Of a stretch of DNA of 56,352 nt, positions 35,114 through 43,743 are shown in pieces. Position 1 is the first letter of the stretch, and each line of letters opens with the position of its first letter. The DNA comes from an uncultured Clostridia bacterium. GTDB lineage: Bacteria > Bacillota > Clostridia > Christensenellales > Borkfalkiaceae. A program made the position numbers and the translations under genes. The notes beneath the pieces were generated by a model, which did no database searches, was not told the origin of the DNA, and saw only the letters and a program-made list of their open reading frames with translations. The stretch is taken from positions 1-56,352 of the forward strand of contig CALVHS010000040.1 in NCBI GenBank assembly GCA_944328665.1, given 5' to 3'.

Positions 35114-38100
35114 ATGAAAAGCAAACAGAAAAAGCTGACGCTGATGCTGCTTGCATGCGCGCTGTCGGTCGCCTTGTTCGGGTTAGCCGTCGGCTGTACC
35201 GAAGAGGAAACGCCGCCGGACGCCGATCCGGTCACGGTCACACTTTCCGAAAGCGAGATCGGCATCGAAAAGTACGAGACGTATCAGCTGGAAGCCGAGG
35301 TAACGGGCGGAGGCACCGTCACTTGGGCGAGCTCGGATACGGGCGTCGTCACGGTCGACGCAAGCGGCTTGCTCACAGCGGTCGGAGAGGGAACGGCGAC
35401 CGTTACCGCTTCCGCGGGAGAAGCGAGCGATACGTGCGCGGTCACGGTCACGCTTTCCGACGTGGCGCCCGTGCTCATCGTGGACGAGACGGAGATCTCC
35501 ATAGAAAAGGAGGGGCAGTATCCCCTTTCCGCCTCCGTCTATTGGAAGGGCGAACCTTTGACCGGCGCGTCGTATACGTGGACGGCGTCGAGCGGCTCCG
35601 ACGTCGCTTCCGTCGCGGAAGCGGAAGAGGGCGGCTTTACGGTCAGCGGGCTGAAGGTCGGCACCGCCGTCTATACGGTCTCCGCGACGGTACACGACCT
35701 CGTCTTGACGGAAACGGTCACGATCACCGTCGTGAACAGCGATATCCGCTTTGAATTCGGAGACGCCTATACCTTCGATGAAGACGCGCGCGCATACAGG
35801 ACGGAGATGAATCTTTCCCTGACGGATACCCCTTCCGCGCAGCCGATCGACGTCGCCGTGTACGACGATGACGACCTCGTCGGATCCCCCGCGCTGGAAT
35901 GGACGGTGGAGGACGGATCCGTCGTTTCCGCAGAGGGCGGGGTGCTCACCGCGCTTGCCGCGGGCGAAACCGCGCTTTCCGCCTCTTACGACGGCGTACA
36001 GGTGAGCATTCTTGTCACGGTATCTTTGCAGGCAGTGACCCTGAGCGATCATTTGGGGCAGATCGAAAGGCTCGACGGCACGGGTACGGTGCAGGTAACG
36101 CTCGAAAGCGACCTTGCCGGCACCATACAAAAGGCTTACTTTGCAGACGGAACGGACGTGCTCGCCAGCGGCGGCGTCAGCGGCAAAACGCTCACGCTCG
36201 AAAAAGCGAAGCTTCCCAAGTACGATGAAGACATGGGCGACGACGTGCTGTTTACGGTGGAAACGGATAAGGCGATTTACCTCTGCACGGTCGATTTGTA
36301 CACGCAGATCATCGACGACGCGGCGGAGTTCAACGGTTTTGTCAATTTGGGCGAAAGCGTCTACGCGGAGGAAAACGCGGCGAACAACACCAGGCATTAC
36401 GGCGGCTACTTTATTCTCGGCAACGATTTCGATTATAATCACGGCCTCTATGCTCTGTCCGACGCCGATAACGCAACACGCATATTCTACGGTACGTTCG
36501 ACGGGAAAGGGCATGTGATCAGCAATATGGGGACGGATACGACCGGCGCGATAGGCTATACAGGTATTTTTCACCGCCTGGGCGACGGCGCGGTGGTTCG
36601 CAACATCGTTTTTGAAAACCTTGCCAGGACAACCGGCGTGCAGTACGGGGCGATCATCGCGCAATACACGGAAGCGCGCGATACGCATGCGACGATCGAA
36701 AACATTTATATACATGTCAATAAAGTGTATAATGCAAACACGGTGGGGCAGTGGAATTCGATCATCCTCAACGGCGGCGGCTGGAACTGGACAAGTATCG
36801 CGCCGCTCTCCAATCTCACCGTGCGCAACGTCATCATCTGCGCGGACGAGTTTGCGGAAGGTCCGGGCGAGACGTCTGTTTTGGGGCACGTCGAAGTGAA
36901 CGGCGGCGGCATCCAAAACGTATATACATACGGCATCGGCAGCGTGCGCATCAACTATAACGACAGTGAACTTGTCCGCAACGCGGGCGACGTGTTCGGG
37001 GCCTACGCCTCGAGGGCGGATATGGTCGCGGCGGAAAACGATTACTCCGACTTCTATGCGGCAGAGAACGACAGCTTCTGGACGGAGTTCAACGGGCTGC
37101 CCTATCCCGCGCGCCTGGCAGGGGAACAGGCCATGGTCACGTTCACCGTCGACGGTGATGTTTACTCCGAACAGATCGTCAATAAAGGGACAGACATGAC
37201 CCTTCCCGCCTCGCCCGTAAAGGACGGTTACGCCTTTGTCGGCTGGGCGCTGGGCGATTCCGAAACGGCGTACGACTTTGCCGTGAACGGGTACGAAGTG
37301 AATGCGGATATGAGCTTTACGGCGCTGTGGATGCAGGCCGTGGAGAGCGTAAACGTCAGCGAGGCGGAGGTCGTGACTTCGGTATTGACACCGGGCTTTG
37401 ACACGGCGACTGTCGGCGGCTATACGCAGAATTACACGATCGACATCAGCGACGTGAAGGACAGCGTTTCGGGCGATTTGACGCAGCTTATCGTCGGTAC
37501 GCATACGTATACGAATAATTTCTCTTATGCAGACGGCATTATCACCGTCAGCCATGCGCCCGAAATCGGCGACTACGGCTATACCAACTTTACCGCAGTC
37601 TTTGCGGGGGATTCCGACCCCGTTTCCGTCACCGGGCAGATATTGTTCATCACGCTGAAAATCAGCGACCCCGATGAATTCAGGAGTTTCCTGCGCATCG
37701 GCGAAAATATCTACGCGCAGGAAAACACGGCGAACGGTACGCGCCATACGGGCGGCTATTTCGTGCTCGATCAGGATATCGACTTTGCTCACGGCCAGTA
37801 TACGATGTATGAAGCTTCTGGGCGCACATTCTACGGCACGCTCGACGGCAGAGGACATGTGATCAAAGATCTCGGGCCCACCGATACGACGCAGGGTGCA
37901 GTTGCCTATGTCGGCTTATTCGAGAGATTCGGCGACGGCGCAGTGGTTCGCAACATTGCTTTCGAAAACTTCAGCAGGAACAGCGGCATGAATTTTTCAA
38001 GCGTGTTTGCATCGTCCTTGGAACACAGTGACGACCATGTTGCGCTCGAAAACATTTATATTCATTTTACAAAACTGTTTTATGCGAACAACGCAGGGGA

Positions 38101-39853
38101 TTGGAGTTCGATCCTCTTGAACGGGCATTGGAACTGGGCGAACATCGAGCCGTTCTCTAACGTCAAGGTAAACAATATCATTATCTGTGCGGACGAGATC
38201 GGCGGCGGTTCGGGAACGACGGATATTTTCGGACATTTCGAAAAGAACAGCTCGAATATCCAGAATGTTTACGCTTATGGGCTCGGAAATACGATGATCA
38301 GCAAAAACGACGACAGAACCGACCGCAATGCGAAAAAAGATATATTCGCTCTCTATGCCACGAGGGATGACATGATCGCCGCGGCGCCCGAAAGGGATTT
38401 CAGCGATTTCTATGCGGCGGATGCGGACGGCTTCTGGGTAGAAGACGCCGACGGGCTGCCTTACCCTGCAAGACTTGCGGAATTGCTCGCCACGGTGGAA
38501 TTTGTCGTCGACGGCGAAACGTACGACTCGCAGACCATAGAAAAGGGCACAGCCTTCACTCTCCCGCAGGAGCCGACCAAAGAGGGATATGCTTTTATCG
38601 GCTGGGCTCTGGGCGACGGGGATACCGCGTATGACTTTGACGGGAACGGCTATACCGCAAACGACGACATGACTTTTACCGCTCTTTGGGAAGCTGCGGT
38701 GGAAAGCAGTATCGTCAGCGAAGCAGAAGTCGTGACTTCGGTGTTGACGCCGGGCTTTGACACGGCGACTGCCGGCGGCTACGCGCAGAGTTATACCATC
38801 GATGTGAGCGACATTGCGGAAAGCATTTCCGGTACGCTTACTGCGCTTACCGTAGGCGAAAAAGAGTATTCGACGGGTATCGGATACGCTGACGGTACGA
38901 TCACCGTCAGCCATGCGCTCGCCATCGGCGATTACGGTTATCAGAATTATACGGCGGTATTCGAAAACGAAGGGGAAACGCTGTACGTCACCGGGCAGAT
39001 ATTGTTCATCACGCTGAAAATCAGCGACTTCAACGAGTTCACGAGTTTCTTGCGCATTGGCGAAAACGTCTATGCGGATGAAAACGCGTCGGAGGGAACG
39101 CGCCATACGGGCGGCTATTTCGTACTCGATCGGGATATCGACTTTGCCCACCAACAGTATATGATGTGGGAGGCAACGGGGCGCATATTCTACGGTACGC
39201 TCGACGGCAGAGGGCACGTCGTCAAAGACTTAGGCCCGACCGACGTGGATACGACGGGTGCGCTCTCCTATGTCGGCTTGTTCCAGTGCTTCGGCGACGG
39301 AGCAGTTGTCCGCAACATTGCATTCGAAAACTTTAGCAGAACCAGCGGCATGAATTATGCAAGCGTGTTTGCATCGTCCCTGGAAAGCAGCGGCGTCCAC
39401 GTTACGCTCGAAAACATTTATATTCATTTTACGAAACTGTTTTATGCGACCAACGAAGGAGAACAGAGTTCGATCCTCTTGAACGGAGGTTGGAACTGGG
39501 CAAACATCGCGCCGTTCTCTAACGTCAAGGTGAATAATATCATTATCTGTGCGGACGAGATCGGCAGCGGTTCGGGAACGACGGATATTTTCGGGCAGTT
39601 TGCGCAGGACAGCGCGAACATCCAAAACGTCTATACGTACGGGCTCGGAAAGGTGACGCTCAGCAAAAATGAAGCCGGGCTCTCCGGCAGCGAGAAAGAC
39701 GTGTTCGCCCTTTATGCGACGAAGCAAGACATGATCGCGGACGCGGCGAACAGAGATTTCAGCGACTTCTATGCGCCGGAGGCGGGCGGCTTCTGGACGG
39801 AGGTCGACGGGATCCCGTATCCGACGAGCCTTTGCGAAAACGGGGCGGAATGA
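35114..39853 (+). CDS. Giant surface lipoprotein: BIG2 domains, beta-helix repeats, InlB-type repeats
   Basis: A 1579-residue lipoprotein, anchor Cys28 (AVGC), start set by TAGGAGGG at 35101. Order: BIG2-like Ig domain at about 35-110 (VTWASSDTGVVTVDASG), two further Ig-like domains to about 300, then three long beta-helix units at about 406-670, 855-1125 and 1305-1575. Each has the GLUG-like pattern FYGTLDGRGHVI followed by GDGAVVRNIAFENF. Two InlB B-repeat modules end the first two units (GYAFVGWALGD and GYAFIGWALGD). A linker domain opening SEAEVVTSVLTPGFDTAT starts units two and three. The repeat period is 1359 bp at the DNA level. It probably binds polysaccharide at the surface; a lyase function for the beta-helix cannot be excluded. 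Confidence 0.8.
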   Translation: MKSKQKKLTLMLLACALSVALFGLAVGCTEEETPPDADPVTVTLSESEIGIEKYETYQLEAEVTGGGTVTWASSDTGVVTVDASGLLTAVGEGTATVTASAGEASDTCAVTVTLSDVAPVLIVDETEISIEKEGQYPLSASVYWKGEPLTGASYTWTASSGSDVASVAEAEEGGFTVSGLKVGTAVYTVSATVHDLVLTETVTITVVNSDIRFEFGDAYTFDEDARAYRTEMNLSLTDTPSAQPIDVAVYDDDDLVGSPALEWTVEDGSVVSAEGGVLTALAAGETALSASYDGVQVSILVTVSLQAVTLSDHLGQIERLDGTGTVQVTLESDLAGTIQKAYFADGTDVLASGGVSGKTLTLEKAKLPKYDEDMGDDVLFTVETDKAIYLCTVDLYTQIIDDAAEFNGFVNLGESVYAEENAANNTRHYGGYFILGNDFDYNHGLYALSDADNATRIFYGTFDGKGHVISNMGTDTTGAIGYTGIFHRLGDGAVVRNIVFENLARTTGVQYGAIIAQYTEARDTHATIENIYIHVNKVYNANTVGQWNSIILNGGGWNWTSIAPLSNLTVRNVIICADEFAEGPGETSVLGHVEVNGGGIQNVYTYGIGSVRINYNDSELVRNAGDVFGAYASRADMVAAENDYSDFYAAENDSFWTEFNGLPYPARLAGEQAMVTFTVDGDVYSEQIVNKGTDMTLPASPVKDGYAFVGWALGDSETAYDFAVNGYEVNADMSFTALWMQAVESVNVSEAEVVTSVLTPGFDTATVGGYTQNYTIDISDVKDSVSGDLTQLIVGTHTYTNNFSYADGIITVSHAPEIGDYGYTNFTAVFAGDSDPVSVTGQILFITLKISDPDEFRSFLRIGENIYAQENTANGTRHTGGYFVLDQDIDFAHGQYTMYEASGRTFYGTLDGRGHVIKDLGPTDTTQGAVAYVGLFERFGDGAVVRNIAFENFSRNSGMNFSSVFASSLEHSDDHVALENIYIHFTKLFYANNAGDWSSILLNGHWNWANIEPFSNVKVNNIIICADEIGGGSGTTDIFGHFEKNSSNIQNVYAYGLGNTMISKNDDRTDRNAKKDIFALYATRDDMIAAAPERDFSDFYAADADGFWVEDADGLPYPARLAELLATVEFVVDGETYDSQTIEKGTAFTLPQEPTKEGYAFIGWALGDGDTAYDFDGNGYTANDDMTFTALWEAAVESSIVSEAEVVTSVLTPGFDTATAGGYAQSYTIDVSDIAESISGTLTALTVGEKEYSTGIGYADGTITVSHALAIGDYGYQNYTAVFENEGETLYVTGQILFITLKISDFNEFTSFLRIGENVYADENASEGTRHTGGYFVLDRDIDFAHQQYMMWEATGRIFYGTLDGRGHVVKDLGPTDVDTTGALSYVGLFQCFGDGAVVRNIAFENFSRTSGMNYASVFASSLESSGVHVTLENIYIHFTKLFYATNEGEQSSILLNGGWNWANIAPFSNVKVNNIIICADEIGSGSGTTDIFGQFAQDSANIQNVYTYGLGKVTLSKNEAGLSGSEKDVFALYATKQDMIADAANRDFSDFYAPEAGGFWTEVDGIPYPTSLCENGAE
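37373..39853 (+). repeat. 1359-bp direct internal repeat in the giant lipoprotein gene
   Basis: Two copies of a linker plus beta-helix unit follow each other. The anchor GTGACTTCGGT occurs at 37373 and again at 38732, and the motif around CACCGGGCAGAT occurs at 37628 and 38987, both exactly 1359 bases apart; about 40 bases around the second are identical. Further on the offset becomes 1362, so one codon was gained or lost. The second copy ends with the gene, so it lacks an InlB repeat. Confidence 0.85.
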
Positions 39854-40019
39854 GGTCGGATCCTTGCAGTCGATAAAACGGTCGGGGCGGTCATATCGGC
39901 CGTCCCGATCTTTATCGGCAGCAAGGCTGAAGCCGCCGTAAGTTCTCCGCAAAGGCTGTTTTCCGGCAGGCGCATCTCTGCCGCAGGAAAAGATCCGCAA
40001 AGAATTTTTCGCATAACGG

Positions 40020-40049
40020 ATGACAAGCCCTTCTCCGCCGTGTTATAAT
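40020..40049 (+). promoter_or_regulatory. Candidate promoter of the first paralogous membrane protein gene
   Basis: ATGACA (40020-40025) and a perfect TATAAT (40044-40049) are 18 bases apart. The gene's AAGGAGG begins at 40058, leaving a short leader. The rest of the gap from 39854 holds only an imperfect inverted repeat around 39875-39920 with no T run. Confidence 0.6.
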
Positions 40050-40072
40050 GATGCCGTAAGGAGGAAGGGCTT

Positions 40073-40771
40073 ATGTGGGTATTGATCCTCATCGTGGCGA
40101 TCGTCGTGATCTCTGTGGTTTGGGCGATCGCTTCTCCGTTCGTGGAAAAGGGGAAGGAGCGAAAGCTGCAGGCAAGTTTTACCGAATGCACCGTCGGCAT
40201 TTTGCGGGAGACGGGGCGCACGGGCCGGTATATCAACGAACAGCCGGAACTCTTGATGGTGTTTGACGCCGTTGTCGAGAGCGGGGACACGGTGCCCGTC
40301 GTTGTGACCGAGGTCATCTCGATGACGGAGCTGCATAAGCTGGAGCCGGGGATGTTCTTTGCCATCCGCTACAGTTCGGAAAGCCGCCGCGGCGTATTGG
40401 ATAAGGCGCCGGACGCGGAGCGCACGCAGGATCTGTATGACCGTTACAAGGCGAAACATGATCCGCGCGGCTTTACTTATGAGCAGCTGTGCGCCCTGCG
40501 TGAGCGCGGGGTAAAATATAAGGCGGTGCTCACCGATCTGCGGCTGACCGGGGACGAGGACGAAACGGGCTGCGAGGTACAGCTCACCGTGCGCATCGAC
40601 CAAAAGGACGGAGAAGCGCGCGTTTTGCGGCGCACGAGCTGGAAGACGAACGCCGAACTTGCCGAACTCGTCGTGGGCAAGACGCTGGATATCGAGGTCG
40701 TAGAGGACAGCGAACCGTGGTTTGCCGTTTTGCAGGACGTGGGGATGATCGGCGCCGCTTTGGAAGAATGA
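40073..40771 (+). CDS. Single-pass membrane protein of unknown function, tandem paralogue 1
   Basis: A 232-residue protein. An N-terminal hydrophobic helix (residues 2-24, start WVLILIVAIVVISVVWAIA) has no lipobox, so it is probably an uncleaved anchor. The rest is soluble and cytoplasmic or external depending on orientation; the basic KGKERK after the helix favours a cytoplasmic body. Two beta-rich halves are separated by a helical RGFTYEQLCALRERGVK segment. A paralogue follows 215 bases downstream with the same layout. Shared motifs include FTE(C/H)TVGILR, YINEQP, PVVVTE, LTDL(R/K)LTG and VEDSEPWFAVLQ. I do not recognise the family. It has its own promoter. Confidence 0.75.
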   Translation: MWVLILIVAIVVISVVWAIASPFVEKGKERKLQASFTECTVGILRETGRTGRYINEQPELLMVFDAVVESGDTVPVVVTEVISMTELHKLEPGMFFAIRYSSESRRGVLDKAPDAERTQDLYDRYKAKHDPRGFTYEQLCALRERGVKYKAVLTDLRLTGDEDETGCEVQLTVRIDQKDGEARVLRRTSWKTNAELAELVVGKTLDIEVVEDSEPWFAVLQDVGMIGAALEE

Positions 40772-40986
40772 TCCGAGCGCGGTTTTGTAAAGAGGGGTTC
40801 GGGGGCGCGCCGCCTTCGGGCGGCCGTGCTTGCGTTCTGCGTACGAGATCTGTATATTCGCTTTCAAAATATTACAAATTTATGACAAAAAACGTCTTCT
40901 TTTTTTACAACCGCCCTATATAATGATCGAAAGGGGCGGGGCGCCGCATCGGGGCAGAGCGAAAGGCTCCGCGGGGAGGACGTCAC

Positions 40987-41685
40987 ATGTGGGAGAAGAT
41001 CTCGGATATTTTGCCGTTCGCGATCGCTTTGGCGGTCGCGGGCGGGGTCGTGATTTACGTTGCCCGCAAGGCAAAGGGGCCGGGCAAGCGCAAAAATTTT
41101 ACCGAGCATACCGTCGGGATCCTGCGCAGCGTACAGCGCACGGGGCTGTACATCAACGAACAGCCGCAGCTTTCCGTCACGTTTGACGCCGTCCTGCAGG
41201 ACGGCGCGACGACGCCCGTCGTCGTCACGGAGATCGTCTCGCTGACCGATCTGCATAAGCTGCGGGAAGGGGCGGTATATCCGATCTGCTACGACCCGCA
41301 AAGCGGTCACGGCAGGCTGGACCGGGGTGCCGACGAAGAGGCGATGCAAGACCTTTTCGACAGGTATCTGGCGCGGCGCAATCCGCGCGGCTTTACATAT
41401 GAACAGCGCGTCGCCCTGCGGACGCGCGGCGTAAGGCGCAGGGCGCTGCTGACCGATCTAAAGCTGACGGGGGAGGAAGAAGACGGCTGCAGGGAAGTCA
41501 AGATCACCGCGCGCATCGACGAAAAGGGCGGCGGCGAGCGCATTCTGGAGCGTACTTCCTGGATGACGGACGCGGAGATCGAGGCCCTTACCGTCGGCAA
41601 ACTGGTGACGCTGCAGATCGTAGAGGACGATCCGCCGTGGTTTTCCGTCCTGCAGCTGACCGACCGGGCGTTTTCCGGCGAGTGA
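40987..41685 (+). CDS. Single-pass membrane protein of unknown function, tandem paralogue 2
   Basis: A 232-residue paralogue of the preceding gene, with one helix at about residues 8-26 followed by the basic KAKGPGKRK. It keeps YINEQPQL, PVVVTEIVSLTDLHKL, NPRGFTYEQ, LLTDLKLTG and VEDDPPWFSVLQ. GGGGAGG at 40974-40980 sets the start. The 215-base gap upstream holds a perfect TATAAT at 40919-40924 in an AT-rich tract but only a poor -35. The separate leaders suggest that the two copies are regulated individually despite being adjacent. Function unknown. Confidence 0.75.
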   Translation: MWEKISDILPFAIALAVAGGVVIYVARKAKGPGKRKNFTEHTVGILRSVQRTGLYINEQPQLSVTFDAVLQDGATTPVVVTEIVSLTDLHKLREGAVYPICYDPQSGHGRLDRGADEEAMQDLFDRYLARRNPRGFTYEQRVALRTRGVRRRALLTDLKLTGEEEDGCREVKITARIDEKGGGERILERTSWMTDAEIEALTVGKLVTLQIVEDDPPWFSVLQLTDRAFSGE

Positions 41686-41842
41686 CGGGGCTGCCCTTCG
41701 GCCGCGGCGTCCGTACGGGCGAAAGGCGGATAAAAGCGGGCGTTCCCGCAGCGGAGCAAAGCGCGCGGGGGCGCCTTTTTCCGTCCGCCCGCGCCGGAAG
41801 GGGAAGAAGACGGGCAGCCGCCGATTTTTTTCCGCCATACGG

Positions 41843-41871
41843 ATGACAACCGCGTTTTTTTATAGTATACT
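41843..41871 (+). promoter_or_regulatory. Candidate promoter of kdgK-kdgA
   Basis: ATGACA (41843-41848) and TATACT (41866-41871) with a 17-base spacer. Transcription would start about 80 bases before kdgK. The upstream part of the gap (41686-41842) is GC-rich, with an 8-bp long-range inverted repeat (GGCTGCCC/GGGCAGCC) and a T7 tract that may terminate the paralogue transcript. Confidence 0.6.
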
Positions 41872-41956
41872 ATACAAAGAGGCGGCCTTTGCCGCAAACG
41901 CGGGCAAAGATCTTGCAAGCCGCCTCTGTAAAGGTACGGGAAGGAGGTTTGCTGCT

Positions 41957-42946
41957 ATGAAGGCCGTAGCGCTCGGAGAACTTTTGATGCGCCTTTCGCC
42001 CGAAGGGCATAAGCGCATTTTGCAGGCGGACAGGCTGGAAATGACATTCGGCGGCGGGGAAGCGAACGTCGCCGTGGCGCTCGCCTGCCTCGGGGAGGAA
42101 GCGGCATATGTCGGCAAGCTCCCGCTGAACATGGCGGGGGAGGCGGCGTTTTCCTTTTTGCGGCGGTATGGGGTGGACACGCGCCATGTCGTGCGCGGGG
42201 AAGGCCGCATGGGCATCTATTTTGCCGAACACGGCGCGTCGCAGCGCGCGGATCGCATCCTCTATGACAGGGCGGGGTCGTGTTTTGCCCTTTCCCGCCC
42301 GGAGGAATACGATTGGGAGGGCATCTTTGCGGGCGCGGCATGGCTGCACGTCACGGGCATCACGCCCGCCCTCGGGGAGGGGGCAAGGCAGGTCGCCCTG
42401 CGCGCCATCGCGGAGGCGAGGGCGCGCGGCGTCACCGTCTCTTTCGACCCCAATTTCCGCGCCAATCTTTGGACGGAGGATGAGGCGCGCCCCGTCTTTG
42501 CGGAGATGGCAAAGGGGACGGACGTTTTGATCGCCAGTTCTGACGGGCTGTCCCTCTTCGGCATCCCGCCCGCGGGCACGGATGAAGCGGCTTGCCGCCT
42601 CGCCGCGGAGGAGATGCAAAAAAAGTACGGCATCCGTACGGTGGCGCTCACGATGCGCCGCTGCGTCTCGGCGAGCCGCAACGGCTGGCGCGCCATGCTC
42701 TTTGACGGCGCCGCGCATTATTCCAAGGAATACGACCTGTGTATCGTCGACCGCATCGGCGGCGGCGACGCCTTTGCCGCGGGGCTGATCTATGCGCTGG
42801 GCAAGGGGATGCCCGCGCAGGATGCGGTCGAATTTGCCGCGGCGGCGGGCGCGCTGAAGCACTCGGAGGAGGGGGATCAGCTCCTCGCCTCGAGAGAGGA
42901 GATCTTGTCCGTCGTGCGCGACGGCAGCGGGAGGATCGCGCGATGA
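41957..42946 (+). CDS. kdgK: 2-keto-3-deoxygluconate kinase
   Basis: PfkB-family sugar kinase of 329 residues that phosphorylates 2-keto-3-deoxygluconate to KDPG, linking uronic acids to the lower Entner-Doudoroff route. It has the substrate-side FGGGEANVAVALACLG near the start, and SFDPNFRANLW, a hallmark of KdgK, at about residues 155-165. The catalytic base is Asp271 in RIGGGDAFAAG; the usual GAGD is GGGD here, as in some KdgK proteins. The start at 41957 follows AAGGAGG; upstream in-frame codons include the promoter. The KDPG aldolase start overlaps its stop. Confidence 0.9.
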   Translation: MKAVALGELLMRLSPEGHKRILQADRLEMTFGGGEANVAVALACLGEEAAYVGKLPLNMAGEAAFSFLRRYGVDTRHVVRGEGRMGIYFAEHGASQRADRILYDRAGSCFALSRPEEYDWEGIFAGAAWLHVTGITPALGEGARQVALRAIAEARARGVTVSFDPNFRANLWTEDEARPVFAEMAKGTDVLIASSDGLSLFGIPPAGTDEAACRLAAEEMQKKYGIRTVALTMRRCVSASRNGWRAMLFDGAAHYSKEYDLCIVDRIGGGDAFAAGLIYALGKGMPAQDAVEFAAAAGALKHSEEGDQLLASREEILSVVRDGSGRIAR

Positions 42947-43560
42947 AAGAACTTTTACGGAAACTGCGCATCCTGCCTCTCGCGACCCTGCGCGAACGGG
43001 CGGAAGCGGAGCGCGCGCTGTCCGCCCTCGCGGAGGGCGGCATGCCCCTCGTCGAGATCGCGCTGCGCACCGAATACGCGGAAGAGGCGATCGCCTATGC
43101 GGCAAAAAATTTCCCCTCCGTCGCAGTGGGGGCGGGTACGGTATTGGATGCCGCCCAAGCGGAGCGGGCGATCGGGGCGGGGGCGTCCTTCCTCGTCTCG
43201 CCCGGGTTTTCCGCGGACGTGCTGCGCGTCTGCCGCGCGGCGGGGCTGTTTTATCTTCCCGGCTGCGCCACGCCGACGGAGATCATGCGCGCCGCCGACG
43301 CGGGGCTGGATACCGTCAAGTTTTTCCCCGCAAACGTATACGGCGGGGCGAAGGCGGTCAAGGCGCTCGCCGCGCCCTTCCGGGGCATGCGGTTCGTGCC
43401 GACGGGCGGCGTCAATTTACAAAATCTCGGGGAGTACCTCGCTCTGGACGCCGTGCTCGCCGCGGGCGGCGGCTTTGTTTTGGAAGGGGACGTCGCCGAA
43501 AATCTCCGCCGCATCGGAGAGATCGCCGGCAAAGCGAAGGGCGCCGGGGCGGGAAGATAA
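42943..43560 (+). CDS. kdgA: 2-dehydro-3-deoxyphosphogluconate (KDPG) aldolase
   Basis: Class I aldolase of 205 residues that splits KDPG into pyruvate and glyceraldehyde-3-phosphate. The Schiff-base residue is Lys126 in VKFFPA, the proton-shuttle Glu38 in VEIALRT, and the phosphate-side loop is PTGGVNLQN. The start overlaps the kdgK stop (ATGA), so kinase and aldolase are made together. No uronate isomerase, oxidoreductase or dehydratase genes are beside them, so these upstream steps are encoded elsewhere or replaced by the cluster at 20380-24892. Confidence 0.92.
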   Translation: MKELLRKLRILPLATLRERAEAERALSALAEGGMPLVEIALRTEYAEEAIAYAAKNFPSVAVGAGTVLDAAQAERAIGAGASFLVSPGFSADVLRVCRAAGLFYLPGCATPTEIMRAADAGLDTVKFFPANVYGGAKAVKALAAPFRGMRFVPTGGVNLQNLGEYLALDAVLAAGGGFVLEGDVAENLRRIGEIAGKAKGAGAGR

Positions 43561-43743
43561 AAAAGGGCGCGGGCCACGGAAAAGCCCGCACGGCTTCTGC
43601 CATGGTCGGCAGGGAAAAATTGTGAACGGCATGCCGAAAGTAAAGCCGGATGCCGATGCGGCGGAAGCCTTGCAATGTTTGTAGAGCGGGCATGGTTCTG
43701 TTTTTGCAGAACGTGCCCATAAATTCGCGCGGAGGCAAAGGAT

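Noticed and set aside
43561..43743. Short frame ending VKPDADAAEALQCL near 43683
   Set aside because: About 20 codons with a GTG start and no ribosome binding site; the segment is more likely an untranslated spacer with hairpins.
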